A stretch of 64,000 bases of DNA, from assembly GCA_017624735.1 (NCBI GenBank), contig JAGAMK010000020.1:19194-83193 (forward strand), given 5' to 3'. Below are positions 8,107 through 16,994 of this stretch, piece by piece. The notes beneath the pieces are model-generated. The model searched no databases and was not told the origin of the DNA. It saw only the letters and a program-made list of their open reading frames with translations. How positions within the stretch are numbered: the first letter of the stretch is position 1; each line of letters opens with the position of its first letter. Origin of the DNA: Clostridia bacterium. GTDB taxonomy: Bacteria > Bacillota > Clostridia > Oscillospirales > Acutalibacteraceae. Made by a program: the position numbers and the translations under genes.

Positions 8107-8212
8107 CTTGATTTATAGTGTGAATGATATTAAAATATAAATAATACAAACACGCGTGGTGGCTCTCCTTCCACGCCTGCATTATGATGAAATATAAAGA
8201 GGAATTATAATC

Positions 8213-8992
8213 ATGAACAAAAAAATAAAGGTTGCAGTTTTAATCATTCTTGCAACAACAATTTCTGGTGTAGGAATCTTCTTCGGAGTGAGAGAAATGA
8301 AACTTAAGGAATATAAAAATGAAGAATTAAAACTGCCACAAGCCTTCACAATAACTGCTCACACAGGCTGTATGGATACAGAAGATAATTCTCTTGAATC
8401 CATTAAAAAAGGTGTTGAAAACGGTGCAACAGTAGTGGAATTTGATTTGTATTTCACAAAAGACGGAACTCCTGTACTTGCCCATGATGAGCCTGTTGGC
8501 GGGGAAGTAACTCTTGATGAAGCATTTAAGTATGTTTCACAATTTGATGGACTTTTAGTAAACGTTGACATTAAAACTTGTGACGCATTGGAAAAAGTAT
8601 ATCCGTTGGCGAAAAAATACGGAATTGAGGACAGAATATTCTATACAGGCGTTAAGGATGAATTTGTTGAGACTGTAAAAAATGATAGTCCACAGGTGAA
8701 GTATTATCTCAATGTGGATGTTGATAAGGTAAAAGCTGACGACACAGACTATATTCTTTCACTCGTTGACAAGGTGAAAAATGCAGGTGCAATCGGCATA
8801 AATTTTAATTATAAAAGTGCTACAAAAGAACTTGTAAATATTTTCCATGAAAAAGGACTTTTAGTGTCAATCTGGACGGTAAATGACGAATATAATATGT
8901 ATAAAATTCTGAGTTTTGAGCCTGACAATATTACAACTCGTCATCCTGATAAACTCAGTAGAATTGTGACAGAAAAGCAGCAAAAATTTTAG
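8213..8992 (+). CDS. Glycerophosphodiester phosphodiesterase-family protein, membrane-anchored
   Basis: A 259-residue protein with an N-terminal signal-anchor helix (residues 4-26) and a GDPD TIM barrel. Seen motifs: AHTGCMDTEDNSLESI at the first strand, EFDLYFTKDGTPVLAHDE carrying the metal/catalytic acids and second His, and the C-terminal SIWTVNDE. The usual HRG motif reads HTG, so the phosphate-binding Arg is missing, and the usual PEN reads EDN. The substrate may therefore differ from classical glycerophosphodiesters. Monocistronic, with an AGAGGAA ribosome site. Confidence 0.8.
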   Translation: MNKKIKVAVLIILATTISGVGIFFGVREMKLKEYKNEELKLPQAFTITAHTGCMDTEDNSLESIKKGVENGATVVEFDLYFTKDGTPVLAHDEPVGGEVTLDEAFKYVSQFDGLLVNVDIKTCDALEKVYPLAKKYGIEDRIFYTGVKDEFVETVKNDSPQVKYYLNVDVDKVKADDTDYILSLVDKVKNAGAIGINFNYKSATKELVNIFHEKGLLVSIWTVNDEYNMYKILSFEPDNITTRHPDKLSRIVTEKQQKF

Positions 8993-9012
8993 GTCGAAAT
9001 TTGTAAAAATTA

Positions 9013-9041
9013 TTGACTTTTTTGCGAATTAAGATTATATT
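9013..9041 (+). promoter_or_regulatory. Sigma-A promoter of the potABCD operon
   Basis: TTGACT (9013-9018), a 17-base spacer and TATATT (9036-9041). Transcription would start near 9048 and give a leader of about 75 bases. Confidence 0.65.
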
Positions 9042-9047
9042 TAACTC

Positions 9048-9112
9048 ATACCAATTAGGGTGGGCGGTTTAGTTTTTTACCGTCAAATCCCAACTATATC
9101 TATCGGTTGGAA
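9048..9112 (+). other. Structured leader of the pot operon
   Basis: The leader can fold into consecutive stems: GGCGGT with ACCGTC (around 9063-9085) and CCAAC with GTTGG (around 9091-9110). A longer pairing of GTGGG with CCCAAC is also possible. I could not match it to a named riboswitch. It may only be a stabilising or regulatory 5' UTR. Confidence 0.3.
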
Positions 9113-9125
9113 AGGGGCTGCATAA

Positions 9126-10247
9126 TTGAAAAACAATCCAGTTATTATCGACCTCAAAAATATTAGCGTCAGCTTTGACGACCATAAAATTCTTGATAAC
9201 ATTAACCTGTATATCCGTGATGGTGAGTTTATCACTTTTCTCGGCCCGTCAGGGTGTGGTAAAACTACAACCCTTCGTATTATTGCGGGCTTTTTACAGC
9301 AGGATAGTGGCGATGTTATTTTCGAAGGAAAAAATATCAATGGTGTTCCTGCATATAAACGTCAGGTGAACACCATTTTTCAGCGTTATGCCCTTTTCCC
9401 TCATTTGAATGTTTATGAGAATATTGCATTCGGACTTCGTCTTAAAAAGTGGAAGGAAAAGGATATTAAAGAAAAGGTAAGCGAAATGCTTGCACTTGTA
9501 AATTTAAAAGGCTTTGGACCAAGAAAAATTGATTCACTTTCAGGTGGTCAGCAACAGCGTGTTGCTATTGCTCGTGCCTTGGCAGTGAATCCTAGAGTTG
9601 TGCTTCTTGACGAGCCTTTGGGTGCTTTGGACCTTAAACTCCGTAAGGATATGCAGATTGAGCTTAAAAATATTCAGCAGAAATTGGGTATCACATTTAT
9701 CTATGTTACTCACGACCAGGAAGAAGCACTTTCAATGTCAGATACAGTTGTTGTTATGAATGGTGGAGTTATTCAGCAAATCGGCACACCACTTGATATT
9801 TACAATGAGCCTAAAAATGCTTTTGTTGCTGACTTTATCGGTGAAAGTAATATTCTTGACGGCGTTATGAAAGAGGACTTTACTGTTGAATTCAATGGTA
9901 TTAAATTCCAATGCGTTGACAAGGGGTTTAAACACAACGAGCCAGTTGACGTTGTTATCCGTCCGGAGGATATTGACGTTGTCGCACCTGAAAATGGTAT
10001 GTTGCAGGGTACAGTTACATCAGTTACATTCAAGGGTGTTCATTATGAGATTATCGTCGACATTGATAATTTTAAATGGATGATTCAGACAACAGAAAAA
10101 AGTGAAGTCGGGGATATTATCGGTATTTCTATTGACCCTGATGAAATGCATATTATGAAAAAGTCCCAGTATTCAGGACTTTACGGCGATTACAGTTCAT
10201 TCAGTGACGAGTTTGATGAACTTTCTACTGTGGGTGAGGAAGAATGA
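9126..10247 (+). CDS. potA: Spermidine/putrescine ABC transporter ATP-binding protein PotA
   Basis: A 373-residue ABC ATPase. Walker A is GPSGCGKTT (residues 40-48), the signature is [15 protein letters not shown], and Walker B is [17 protein letters not shown]-type C-terminal domain follows. The start is a TTG at 9126 with AAAGGGG about 9 bases upstream, and no better ATG fits. It energises uptake through PotB/PotC. Its end overlaps potB by 4 bases, and all four genes overlap in the same way, so this is one tightly coupled operon. Confidence 0.93.
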   Translation: MKNNPVIIDLKNISVSFDDHKILDNINLYIRDGEFITFLGPSGCGKTTTLRIIAGFLQQDSGDVIFEGKNINGVPAYKRQVNTIFQRYALFPHLNVYENIAFGLRLKKWKEKDIKEKVSEMLALVNLKGFGPRKIDSLSGGQQQRVAIARALAVNPRVVLLDEPLGALDLKLRKDMQIELKNIQQKLGITFIYVTHDQEEALSMSDTVVVMNGGVIQQIGTPLDIYNEPKNAFVADFIGESNILDGVMKEDFTVEFNGIKFQCVDKGFKHNEPVDVVIRPEDIDVVAPENGMLQGTVTSVTFKGVHYEIIVDIDNFKWMIQTTEKSEVGDIIGISIDPDEMHIMKKSQYSGLYGDYSSFSDEFDELSTVGEEE

Positions 10248-11071
10248 AAAAGTCCTCGTTCCTTCAAAAGGTGTTAAATGCACCTTATATGCTTTGGTCG
10301 GTGTTATTTATAGTAGCACCGCTCATAATGGTTGCGTACTATGCTTTTACAGACGCAGACGGCAATTTTACTCTTAACAACATCATGCAGATTGGGGATT
10401 ACACAACAACATTCATCCTTTCAATCAGTTATGGTGCAGTTGCAACTGTAATTTGCCTTCTTATTGCATACCCTTTTGCCTATGCTCTTGCACAGACTAA
10501 GGCTTCTTTTCAGCGTGTAGCAACAATGTTAGTAATGCTTCCTATGTGGATGAGTTTCCTTATCCGTACTTACTCTTGGATTACCATTTTGGGTGAGTCG
10601 GGTGTAATTAACAGATTCTTAGGTATCTTTGGTATTGAGCCTTTGAAGATGCTCAATACGGGTGGCGCGGTTATACTTGGTATGGTTTACAACTTCTTAC
10701 CATTTATGATTTTGCCATTATATACAGCACTTTCAAAGATGGATAATTCGCTTGTTGAGGCAGCACAGGATTTGGGATGCAATAAGTTTTATTGTCTTCG
10801 TAAGGTTATATTCCCACTTTCAGTACCGGGTATTGCAAGTGGCGTAACTATGGTTTTCGTGCCTTGTGTAAGTACATTCTATATTACACAGAAATTGGGT
10901 GGCGGCCAGATTACTCTTATCGGTGACGTTATTGAAGGTCAGTTCCAGACGGCATATAACTATAACCTTGGTGCAGCACTTTCACTTGTGCTTATGGTTA
11001 TGATTTTAATTTGTCTTGGTGTGCTTAACTATTTCACAGATAATGATGATGACGGAGGTGTGCTTATATGA
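10244..11071 (+). CDS. potB: Spermidine/putrescine ABC transporter permease PotB
   Basis: A 275-residue permease with six predicted membrane helices. The cytoplasmic EAA loop, which docks to PotA, reads [25 protein letters not shown]. Normal length for PotB. It overlaps potA and potC by 4 bases each. Confidence 0.92.
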   Translation: MKKSSFLQKVLNAPYMLWSVLFIVAPLIMVAYYAFTDADGNFTLNNIMQIGDYTTTFILSISYGAVATVICLLIAYPFAYALAQTKASFQRVATMLVMLPMWMSFLIRTYSWITILGESGVINRFLGIFGIEPLKMLNTGGAVILGMVYNFLPFMILPLYTALSKMDNSLVEAAQDLGCNKFYCLRKVIFPLSVPGIASGVTMVFVPCVSTFYITQKLGGGQITLIGDVIEGQFQTAYNYNLGAALSLVLMVMILICLGVLNYFTDNDDDGGVLI

Positions 11072-11892
11072 CAAAAACATCTCTTTTATCTAAATTCTAT
11101 TTAGCACTTGTTTTCATCTTCCTTTATGCACCAATGGTTGTTATGATGGTGTTCTCATTTAACGGAACTGAAAGCACATATGTTTTTGAAGGCTTTTCAC
11201 TTCAATGGTATGAAAAGCTTTTTCACGATAAGGTTACAATGGATGCTCTCAAAAACACCGTTGTCCTTGCGGTGATTTCTGCTACAATTGCAACTGTACT
11301 TGGCACTCTTGCTGCAGTTGGTATCAATTCAATGAGAAACAAACACATCAAGTCATCTGTTATGACTGTTACAAATATACCAATGATGAACCCTGAAATT
11401 GTTACGGGTATTTCAATGATGCTCTTGTTTGTTTTTGCAGGAGTAATGTTCAATAAACGTGATGTGTTGGGATTCTGGACAATTCTTATTGCCCACGTAA
11501 CCTTCCAGTTGCCTTATGTAATCCTTTCCGTATTGCCGAAGCTCCGTCAGTCGGATAACAGAATTTATGAGGCGGCACAGGACTTGGGTTGCCCACCTGT
11601 GCAAGCGTTTTTTAAGGTGGTTTTCCCTGCAATTCTCCCGGGAATTATTTCGGGTGCAATTATGGCATTCACATTGTCACTTGATGATTTTATAATCAGT
11701 TATTTTACAAACGGACCTGATTTCCAGACTTTGCCTATTCACATCTTCTCAATGACAAAGAAACGAGTAAAACCCGATATGTATGCTCTTTCAACACTTA
11801 TTTTTGTGGCAATGTTTGTTCTTCTTGTGCTTATGAATGTGGCACAAGCTCGCTCCGATAAAAAGCAACGAGCAAAAAAGGGGGATAAGTGA
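11068..11892 (+). CDS. potC: Spermidine/putrescine ABC transporter permease PotC
   Basis: A 274-residue inner-membrane permease. It opens with YLALVFIFLYAPMVVMMVFSFN, typical of PotC, and carries the EAA loop [25 protein letters not shown]. The LSLDDFIISYF segment near the end is also characteristic. It forms the channel with PotB. The start overlaps potB and the stop overlaps potD by 4 bases. Confidence 0.92.
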   Translation: MTKTSLLSKFYLALVFIFLYAPMVVMMVFSFNGTESTYVFEGFSLQWYEKLFHDKVTMDALKNTVVLAVISATIATVLGTLAAVGINSMRNKHIKSSVMTVTNIPMMNPEIVTGISMMLLFVFAGVMFNKRDVLGFWTILIAHVTFQLPYVILSVLPKLRQSDNRIYEAAQDLGCPPVQAFFKVVFPAILPGIISGAIMAFTLSLDDFIISYFTNGPDFQTLPIHIFSMTKKRVKPDMYALSTLIFVAMFVLLVLMNVAQARSDKKQRAKKGDK

Positions 11893-13109
11893 TGAAAAAG
11901 ATTATTTCCCTTTTGATTACTGCTTTAGTTGTGTTATCAATTTTTGTTATTCCTGTTTCTGCCGATGATGAATTATTCTCAAGTGAGGTAAAAGATTATT
12001 ACAAAAACCTTGGTCTTCAAGGCACAACTCTCAATGTTTACAACTGGGGCGAATACATTGATGACGAAAAAATTGATGTTGTAACTCAGTTTGAAAACCT
12101 TACGGGATGCGATGTTAACTATACCACCTTTGAGTCAAATGAAAATATGTACTCCAAGCTTTCAGGCGGTGGAGTTAGTTATGATATTATTATTCCGTCC
12201 GATTATATGGTTGAGCGTCTTATTTCCGAAGAAATGCTTTTGAAATTGGACTATAATAACATTCCTAATTTCAATAAGTATTTTGACAGTGAGAATAGCG
12301 GACACCTTATTGAAAACGGTATAGGTGATTATGCTGTAATTTATAATGTTGGCTCAACAATCCTTATTTATAATAAGAAATTAGTCAAGGAAGAGCCTAC
12401 AAGCTGGAATGTCCTTTGGGATGAACAGTATAAAGGCAAAATCCTTATGTTCAATAACCCACGAGATGCCTTTGCTGTTGCACAATTTGCTCTTGGTCAG
12501 GATATCAACACAACCAATATGGCAGACTGGGATGCTGCGGCTGATTATCTTCTTGAACAACGTCAAAAGGTTCGTCCTGAATATGTAATGGACGAGGTTT
12601 TCATCAAGATGGAAAGTGGCGAATATGCTTTTGCCACATATTATGCAGGTGACTATGAACTGATGGTGGAGAATAATCCTGATTTAGGATTTGCCTTTCC
12701 GGAAGAAGGAGTTAACACATTCTATGACGCAATGTGTGTTCCAAAGGGCTCACAGAATAAAAAAGGTGCAGAAGCGTTTATTAACTTTATGATGGAGCCG
12801 GAAATTGCCCTCGCAAACGCGGAGTACATTTACTATGCAACTCCTAACAAAGCAGTTCTTGAAAATCCTGACTATTCACTTATTGATAGTGAAGCTGTTT
12901 ATCCTGAAGACCTTAAGAATACTCAGTCGTTCCATAATCTTCCTGTGGATACGCTGCAGTATATGAATTCACTTTGGATGAAAGTCAAGGGCGAAAACGA
13001 TGCCCAAGGATTATATATAGGATTTTTCTCGGTAATTGCAGTCGTGGTTATTATCATAATTGCTAATATTCTCAAGAAAAAGAAAATGGCAAAATACTAT
13101 AATGTTTAA
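11889..13109 (+). CDS. potD: Spermidine/putrescine-binding protein PotD, C-terminally membrane-anchored
   Basis: A 406-residue extracellular solute-binding protein. Residues 1-25 form a signal peptide ending VSA|DD, without a lipobox Cys. The mature start LNVYNWGEYIDD is the PotD/PotF hallmark. Instead of a lipid anchor, the C-terminus has one hydrophobic helix (GLYIGFFSVIAVVVIIIIAN) followed by LKKKKMAKYY, which should tether it to the membrane near PotB/PotC. It is the last gene of the operon, followed by a terminator. Confidence 0.9.
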   Translation: MMKKIISLLITALVVLSIFVIPVSADDELFSSEVKDYYKNLGLQGTTLNVYNWGEYIDDEKIDVVTQFENLTGCDVNYTTFESNENMYSKLSGGGVSYDIIIPSDYMVERLISEEMLLKLDYNNIPNFNKYFDSENSGHLIENGIGDYAVIYNVGSTILIYNKKLVKEEPTSWNVLWDEQYKGKILMFNNPRDAFAVAQFALGQDINTTNMADWDAAADYLLEQRQKVRPEYVMDEVFIKMESGEYAFATYYAGDYELMVENNPDLGFAFPEEGVNTFYDAMCVPKGSQNKKGAEAFINFMMEPEIALANAEYIYYATPNKAVLENPDYSLIDSEAVYPEDLKNTQSFHNLPVDTLQYMNSLWMKVKGENDAQGLYIGFFSVIAVVVIIIIANILKKKKMAKYYNV

Positions 13110-13114
13110 ATACT

Positions 13115-13140
13115 AGGGACGGTTTACATCGTCCCCTTTT
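13115..13140 (+). terminator. Terminator of the potABCD operon
   Basis: GGGACG (13117-13122) pairs with CGTCCC (13130-13135), followed by TTTT. Confidence 0.8.
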
Positions 13141-13168
13141 CTATGTTATAATACCATTGGTGAACAAA

Positions 13169-13903
13169 ATGACAGAAAAGCAAAAACGATTTGAGGAATT
13201 GGCAAGTCGTTCAAATGAAAAAGGATATACAGTTTATTCCGATTTTCTCGGTCTTGCAGAGATATCGGAGTATTCTTCTATGCGGTTTTCTGTGCCAACA
13301 GCTATCTGGGGTGGTTACGATGATGCCGAAAGGTGTGTTGTATGCTTTGGAGACAGAGAATATTTTAGCGATAATTCAGACTATCCGATAAACTGTATCT
13401 GTATAAAACCTGTTAGCCAAAAGTTTGCCGATAATCTTACGCATCGTGATTTTTTGGGCTCACTTATGGGACTTGGTATTCGTCGTGAAGTCCTTGGGGA
13501 TATAATTATCAGTGAAAACTGCGGATATCTATTTTGCCTTGATACAATAACCGACTATATTATTCAAAATCTAACACAGGTGAGGCATACAACAGTAGAG
13601 TGTAGCATGACGGATAAAATTCCCGAAAATGTCTTGCCACAACCCGAAAATAATGAAATAATAGTATCATCGGAAAGGCTTGATGTTATTGTCGCATCTA
13701 TCTACAAAATGTCACGCAGTCAGGTGTTACCACTTTTTCATACAGAAAAGATTTTTGTGAATGGTGCAGTAAAACAAAGTCCGTCAGCGACCGCTAATAT
13801 AGGCGATAAGATTTCAGTTCGTGGATATGGGAGATTTATATATAATGGTGTACTTCGTCATACGAAAAAGGATAGACTTGTAATAAGTGTGGATGTGTTT
13901 TAA
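13169..13903 (+). CDS. YlmH-like S4-domain RNA-binding protein
   Basis: About 244 residues. The N-terminal two thirds match the YlmH/RqcP2 family (FLGLAEISEYS, a GGYDDAER segment, then HRDFLGSLMGLGIRREVLGDII). The C-terminus is an S4 RNA-binding domain (RLDVIVASIYKMSRSQVLPLFHTEKIFVNG). Family members bind stalled 50S subunits or peptidyl-tRNA, and the gene is normally near division genes, unlike here. Starts at TTG 13157, GTG 13160 and ATG 13169 share one frame and none has a clear ribosome site. A TATAAT at 13147-13152 is so close that the mRNA could be nearly leaderless. I chose the ATG. Confidence 0.8.
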   Translation: MTEKQKRFEELASRSNEKGYTVYSDFLGLAEISEYSSMRFSVPTAIWGGYDDAERCVVCFGDREYFSDNSDYPINCICIKPVSQKFADNLTHRDFLGSLMGLGIRREVLGDIIISENCGYLFCLDTITDYIIQNLTQVRHTTVECSMTDKIPENVLPQPENNEIIVSSERLDVIVASIYKMSRSQVLPLFHTEKIFVNGAVKQSPSATANIGDKISVRGYGRFIYNGVLRHTKKDRLVISVDVF

Positions 13904-13915
13904 GGGGGATAAAAT

Positions 13916-14929
13916 ATGATTACAATGAATCAAAAACTTCGTGATGTCCGTGCAGACAGCGAGGCAAGTTTACGACTTGAAAGCTATTCATCCGTTCCCG
14001 AAATCAACAGACTTCTTCGTCTTATGGAACCTTTTAAGTTCGGTACTCTTGAAAAACTTGCACCTAAAAATTTAAAGGGTTTTACAGAAGATTTGGTAAA
14101 CTTTTTCAACGGAAAAGATAATGCGGTAAAAGTCAATGACCCTCGTAGCATCTTGCTCTGGGACGAAAAGAACATTCCACTTTATGACGGTAAAAGAAAA
14201 CCATACATAGTACCATTTTTATTAGAAAACAAGAAAGCCCCTGCCGTGGTGATTGCACCCGGTGGAGCATATCTAAATGTGTGTATGCAACATGAGGGTG
14301 TGGAGATTGCCGAAAGGTTTAATCAACTTGGGTTCCACGCAATTATTGTGTGTTATCGTGTGTCACCTTGCCGTTATCCTTGCCCACAACTTGACTTTAT
14401 CAGAGCCATTCAGACTGTAAGAAGTAAAGCAGAAGAATGGGGAATAATAGAAAATCAAGTTATTGCAATGGGTTTTTCTGCAGGTGGACATCTTGCAACA
14501 AGCATCAGCGGTGTCCATGATGAATTAAGAGAAATGACGGGGGATTTATCCCATATAGACGGAAAGCCTAATGCCGTAATCGGTGGATATCCTATGATTG
14601 ACCTTAAATGTAAGGATTTTGGAATAACTTGTGACAAGATTTTTCTTGGTAAAAATTATAGCGAAGAATTATCACACAAATTGAGCGTGCAAAACCTTAT
14701 TGATGAGAATTATCCACCAATGTTTCTTTTCTCAATGAAATATGACCCAATAGTCCCCGCCGAAACAAATTGTCTTGTTGCCGAAAAGGTGATGAATGAA
14801 AAAGGTGTGCCAAACGAGGTACATATTTACCGTGGTAATGTTCACGGATTTGCACTTGCCGATGGACTCGAAGCAGGACAATGGGTAAATCAGTCAATCG
14901 AATTCCTTAAAAAGAATAATGTAATATAA
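13916..14929 (+). CDS. Alpha/beta hydrolase, BD-FAE/acetyl-xylan-esterase-like
   Basis: A 337-residue cytoplasmic esterase-like protein with no signal peptide. The oxyanion-side motif is APGGAYLNV, the nucleophile elbow is GFSAGGHLA, the acid is in KYDPIVPAETN, and the catalytic His is in VHGFAL. The N-terminal 90 residues are an extra helical region. The family removes acyl groups from sugars or small esters; the substrate is unknown here. A GGGGGAT ribosome site lies near the ATG, 12 bases after the YlmH gene, so the two may be co-transcribed. Confidence 0.75.
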   Translation: MITMNQKLRDVRADSEASLRLESYSSVPEINRLLRLMEPFKFGTLEKLAPKNLKGFTEDLVNFFNGKDNAVKVNDPRSILLWDEKNIPLYDGKRKPYIVPFLLENKKAPAVVIAPGGAYLNVCMQHEGVEIAERFNQLGFHAIIVCYRVSPCRYPCPQLDFIRAIQTVRSKAEEWGIIENQVIAMGFSAGGHLATSISGVHDELREMTGDLSHIDGKPNAVIGGYPMIDLKCKDFGITCDKIFLGKNYSEELSHKLSVQNLIDENYPPMFLFSMKYDPIVPAETNCLVAEKVMNEKGVPNEVHIYRGNVHGFALADGLEAGQWVNQSIEFLKKNNVI

Positions 14930-14936
14930 AATAAAA

Positions 14937-14989
14937 GGGGTCTCTCAATTAGGGATTTAACAGCCTTAAATCAATGATTGAGAGACCCC
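14937..14989 (-). terminator. Long-stem terminator of the coaX-panT operon
   Basis: GGGGTCTCTCAAT (14937-14949) pairs perfectly with ATTGAGAGACCCC (14977-14989). On the minus strand it is followed by TTTTATTTTAT. It separates this operon from the convergent hydrolase gene. Confidence 0.8.
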
Positions 14990-15006
14990 AAACGAGTGGT
15001 CAATTT

Positions 15007-15618
15007 TTACTTGAATTTCTTTACTGCCTTTTCAACTGCAAATGCAACAGGTGGTGCGATAAGAGTTGTTGTAACAATCTCCATAACACCGTTGAGACCT
15101 ACAAAGGCAATTAAGAATGCCATTAAATTTTCCGTGCCAGCTCTCATTCCCAATATAAAATCACTCTTGCCGAAGAAAATCATGAGGGATGCTATAAACA
15201 GAATGGTGTTAATTACAGGTGCAGAGAAACTTGCAATAATAACCGCAACACCTTTTTTGTGTTTTGTAAGTAATTTGTAAATCACTCCACAAAGATAACC
15301 CATAAGCACTCTTGGTACAAGACACATTATAAATGTGTAAATTGGGTTAATCTGGAGTAAAGCTGCTCCAAATGGTGACATACCAAAGCACTGAACAAAA
15401 CTTGAAATACCGAATACAAGTCCTAAAAATGCTCCTGATTTTTCACCAAGGGTGATAGCACCTACTGCAACGGGTATCATAATAAAGGTCATTTCCACAG
15501 CACCTAATCTAAGGTAGCCCACGGGGGTAAATGCCATAAGTACCACAATACTGGCAAGTACTGCATTTTGAGTAAGTACAAGAGTTTTTGCTTGTCTTAC
15601 TCTTTTTGTTGTTTTCAT
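15007..15618 (-). CDS. panT: ECF transporter S-component, probably pantothenate-specific
   Basis: A 203-residue membrane protein with about six helices and an N-terminal basic stretch. It has S-component features such as an early ALLQ-type helix and the LRLGAVEMTFIMIPVAVGA segment. It follows the type III pantothenate kinase gene by 65 bases on the same strand and has a strong GGAGG site. The pairing suggests pantothenate uptake for CoA synthesis. That substrate is inferred from context; the S-component fold is a confident call. Confidence 0.65.
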   Translation of the reverse strand: MKTTKRVRQAKTLVLTQNAVLASIVVLMAFTPVGYLRLGAVEMTFIMIPVAVGAITLGEKSGAFLGLVFGISSFVQCFGMSPFGAALLQINPIYTFIMCLVPRVLMGYLCGVIYKLLTKHKKGVAVIIASFSAPVINTILFIASLMIFFGKSDFILGMRAGTENLMAFLIAFVGLNGVMEIVTTTLIAPPVAFAVEKAVKKFK

Positions 15619-15683
15619 TTATATTCCTCCTTGCTGTTGCTCACTATGGATGCAACGCAAATAATTGATGAAATAAATAGTAT

Positions 15684-16448
15684 TTAATTGTTCTTTTCGT
15701 AAATTGCTTTAAGTCCCTTTAAAATAAGGTGACGGTCGTATGTGATTTCTCGTTTACAAACAGGAGCTAAAAAGTAAGAAAGACCACCAGTTGCAATAAT
15801 TGAGGCAGGTTCACCGAGTTCGTCTGCGAATCTGTCAAGAATACCATCAATCATAGCAGCAGTACCAAGTACAATACCACTCTGCATACTTTCAACTGTG
15901 TTTGTACCACAAGCCTTTTTAGGTGGCTCAAGACTGATTGTAGGAAGAAGTGAACTTGTGTCAGTAAGTGCTTTAAGTGAAATTTGCACTCCGGGAGCAA
16001 TCATACAACCACGAAAACCTTTGTTTTTGTCGATAGCACATATTTTTGTGGCAGTACCAAGGTCGATTACAAATGCAGGGAGGGAATAACCTGCCACAGC
16101 ACCAACTGCACCTGCTGCAAGGTCTGCACCAAGTTGTGCAGGGTTGTCAATTAAGATATTAAGACCTGTTTTAACTCCTGGAGATAAAATCAGAGCATCT
16201 TTTCCTGTAAGCTTTTTAATGGCATTTGTAACGGATTCTGTAATTTCAGGCACAACAGAGGAAATCACAACACCTGAAATGTCATTAAAATTAATTTTAT
16301 GCATTACAAAAATATTAGTGAAATCCATCGCATATTGGTCGTCGGTTTTCTGCCTTTCAGTTGCAAGTCTTGCGCTTACAGCAAGGTCATCACCCTTAAA
16401 AAGACCAATGTTGATATTGGTATTTCCTATATCCATTGTAAGAAGCAT
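15684..16448 (-). CDS. coaX: Type III pantothenate kinase
   Basis: A 254-residue ASKHA-fold kinase that phosphorylates pantothenate, the first step of CoA synthesis. Motifs: DIGNTNINIGLF (phosphate 1), NPAQLGADLAAGAVGA, VIDLGTATKICAID (phosphate 2) and the C-terminal IATGGLSYF. Length is typical. A GAGGTGAT ribosome site precedes the ATG. First gene of a two-gene unit with the ECF S-component. Confidence 0.93.
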   Translation of the reverse strand: MLLTMDIGNTNINIGLFKGDDLAVSARLATERQKTDDQYAMDFTNIFVMHKINFNDISGVVISSVVPEITESVTNAIKKLTGKDALILSPGVKTGLNILIDNPAQLGADLAAGAVGAVAGYSLPAFVIDLGTATKICAIDKNKGFRGCMIAPGVQISLKALTDTSSLLPTISLEPPKKACGTNTVESMQSGIVLGTAAMIDGILDRFADELGEPASIIATGGLSYFLAPVCKREITYDRHLILKGLKAIYEKNN

Positions 16449-16569
16449 ATTATCACCTCACAAAATCAATGAGAATATTATACTGCAAAATTAAGTAGTT
16501 GGCAAGATTTTTATATAGCCATTTGTAGAATAGGCATAGTCGCTCTCTCTCAGAGGGAGCGAAGTGTTC

Positions 16570-16779
16570 CTATAAAATTTTGTGTTCTATTCTGATTTCT
16601 GTAACCTGTATTCTGTCATCTTCTTTTCTTTCTTCAAAATATTTACAAGCCTTGCAGTCTGCTTCACGATTTTTAAGTCCGGGATACGTGCAATGTCCGT
16701 GATCGATTGGAGAAAATGACTTACCCAAGAAAACAAAATGGCGGATAAAATGCTCACAATTACGACAGATTTTTTCCAT
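16570..16779 (-). CDS. Small cysteine-rich protein, probable zinc binder
   Basis: A 69-residue hypothetical protein. Cys residues are spaced as CRNCEHF..., HGHCTYP... and DCKACKYF, a pattern typical of small zinc-ribbon or knuckle proteins. I start at the ATG at 16779, which has GAGGTGAT 6 bases upstream. A nominal GTG start at 16788 lies inside that ribosome site. Function unknown. Confidence 0.65.
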   Translation of the reverse strand: MEKICRNCEHFIRHFVFLGKSFSPIDHGHCTYPGLKNREADCKACKYFEERKEDDRIQVTEIRIEHKIL

Positions 16780-16857
16780 AAATATCACCTCAAAACAGAT
16801 TATAGCAGAGTTTTTAAAAAAATTGATTTTTAGCCCAACTTGGTCTATAATGTTTTT

Positions 16858-16972
16858 GTAGGGGCAGGTCTCTGTGCCTGCCCGCGATATACAAGCTATT
16901 GCTTGTGCGATATATTCTAAACGTATGCGATATAAATTCCTGACGGAATTTGCGATATATTCACTTTGTGAA
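16858..16972. repeat. Array of GCGATATA boxes alternating with short hairpins
   Basis: Four copies of GCGATATA start at 16884, 16907, 16927 and 16952, spaced 20-25 bases. Three of the four flanks can form small hairpins: CAAGCTATTGCTTG, AATTCCTGACGGAATT and ATTCACTTTGTGAAT. A GC-rich hairpin GGGCAGGTCTCTGTGCCTGCCC precedes the first box. It occupies the gap between two divergent genes and ends just before the ribosome site of the radical SAM gene. It resembles the small non-coding hairpin repeats dispersed in gut Firmicutes genomes. Confidence 0.75.
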
Positions 16973-16994
16973 TGTAATCAAAAGAGGTGAAACA

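Noticed and set aside
7842-8111. 89-residue forward ORF
   Set aside because: It overlaps the minus-strand cobalamin riboswitch and has no ribosome site.
14937-14989. Long GGGGTCTCTCAAT hairpin considered as an insertion-sequence inverted repeat
   Set aside because: No transposase lies between or beside the arms, and the T-rich tail on the minus strand makes it a good terminator.
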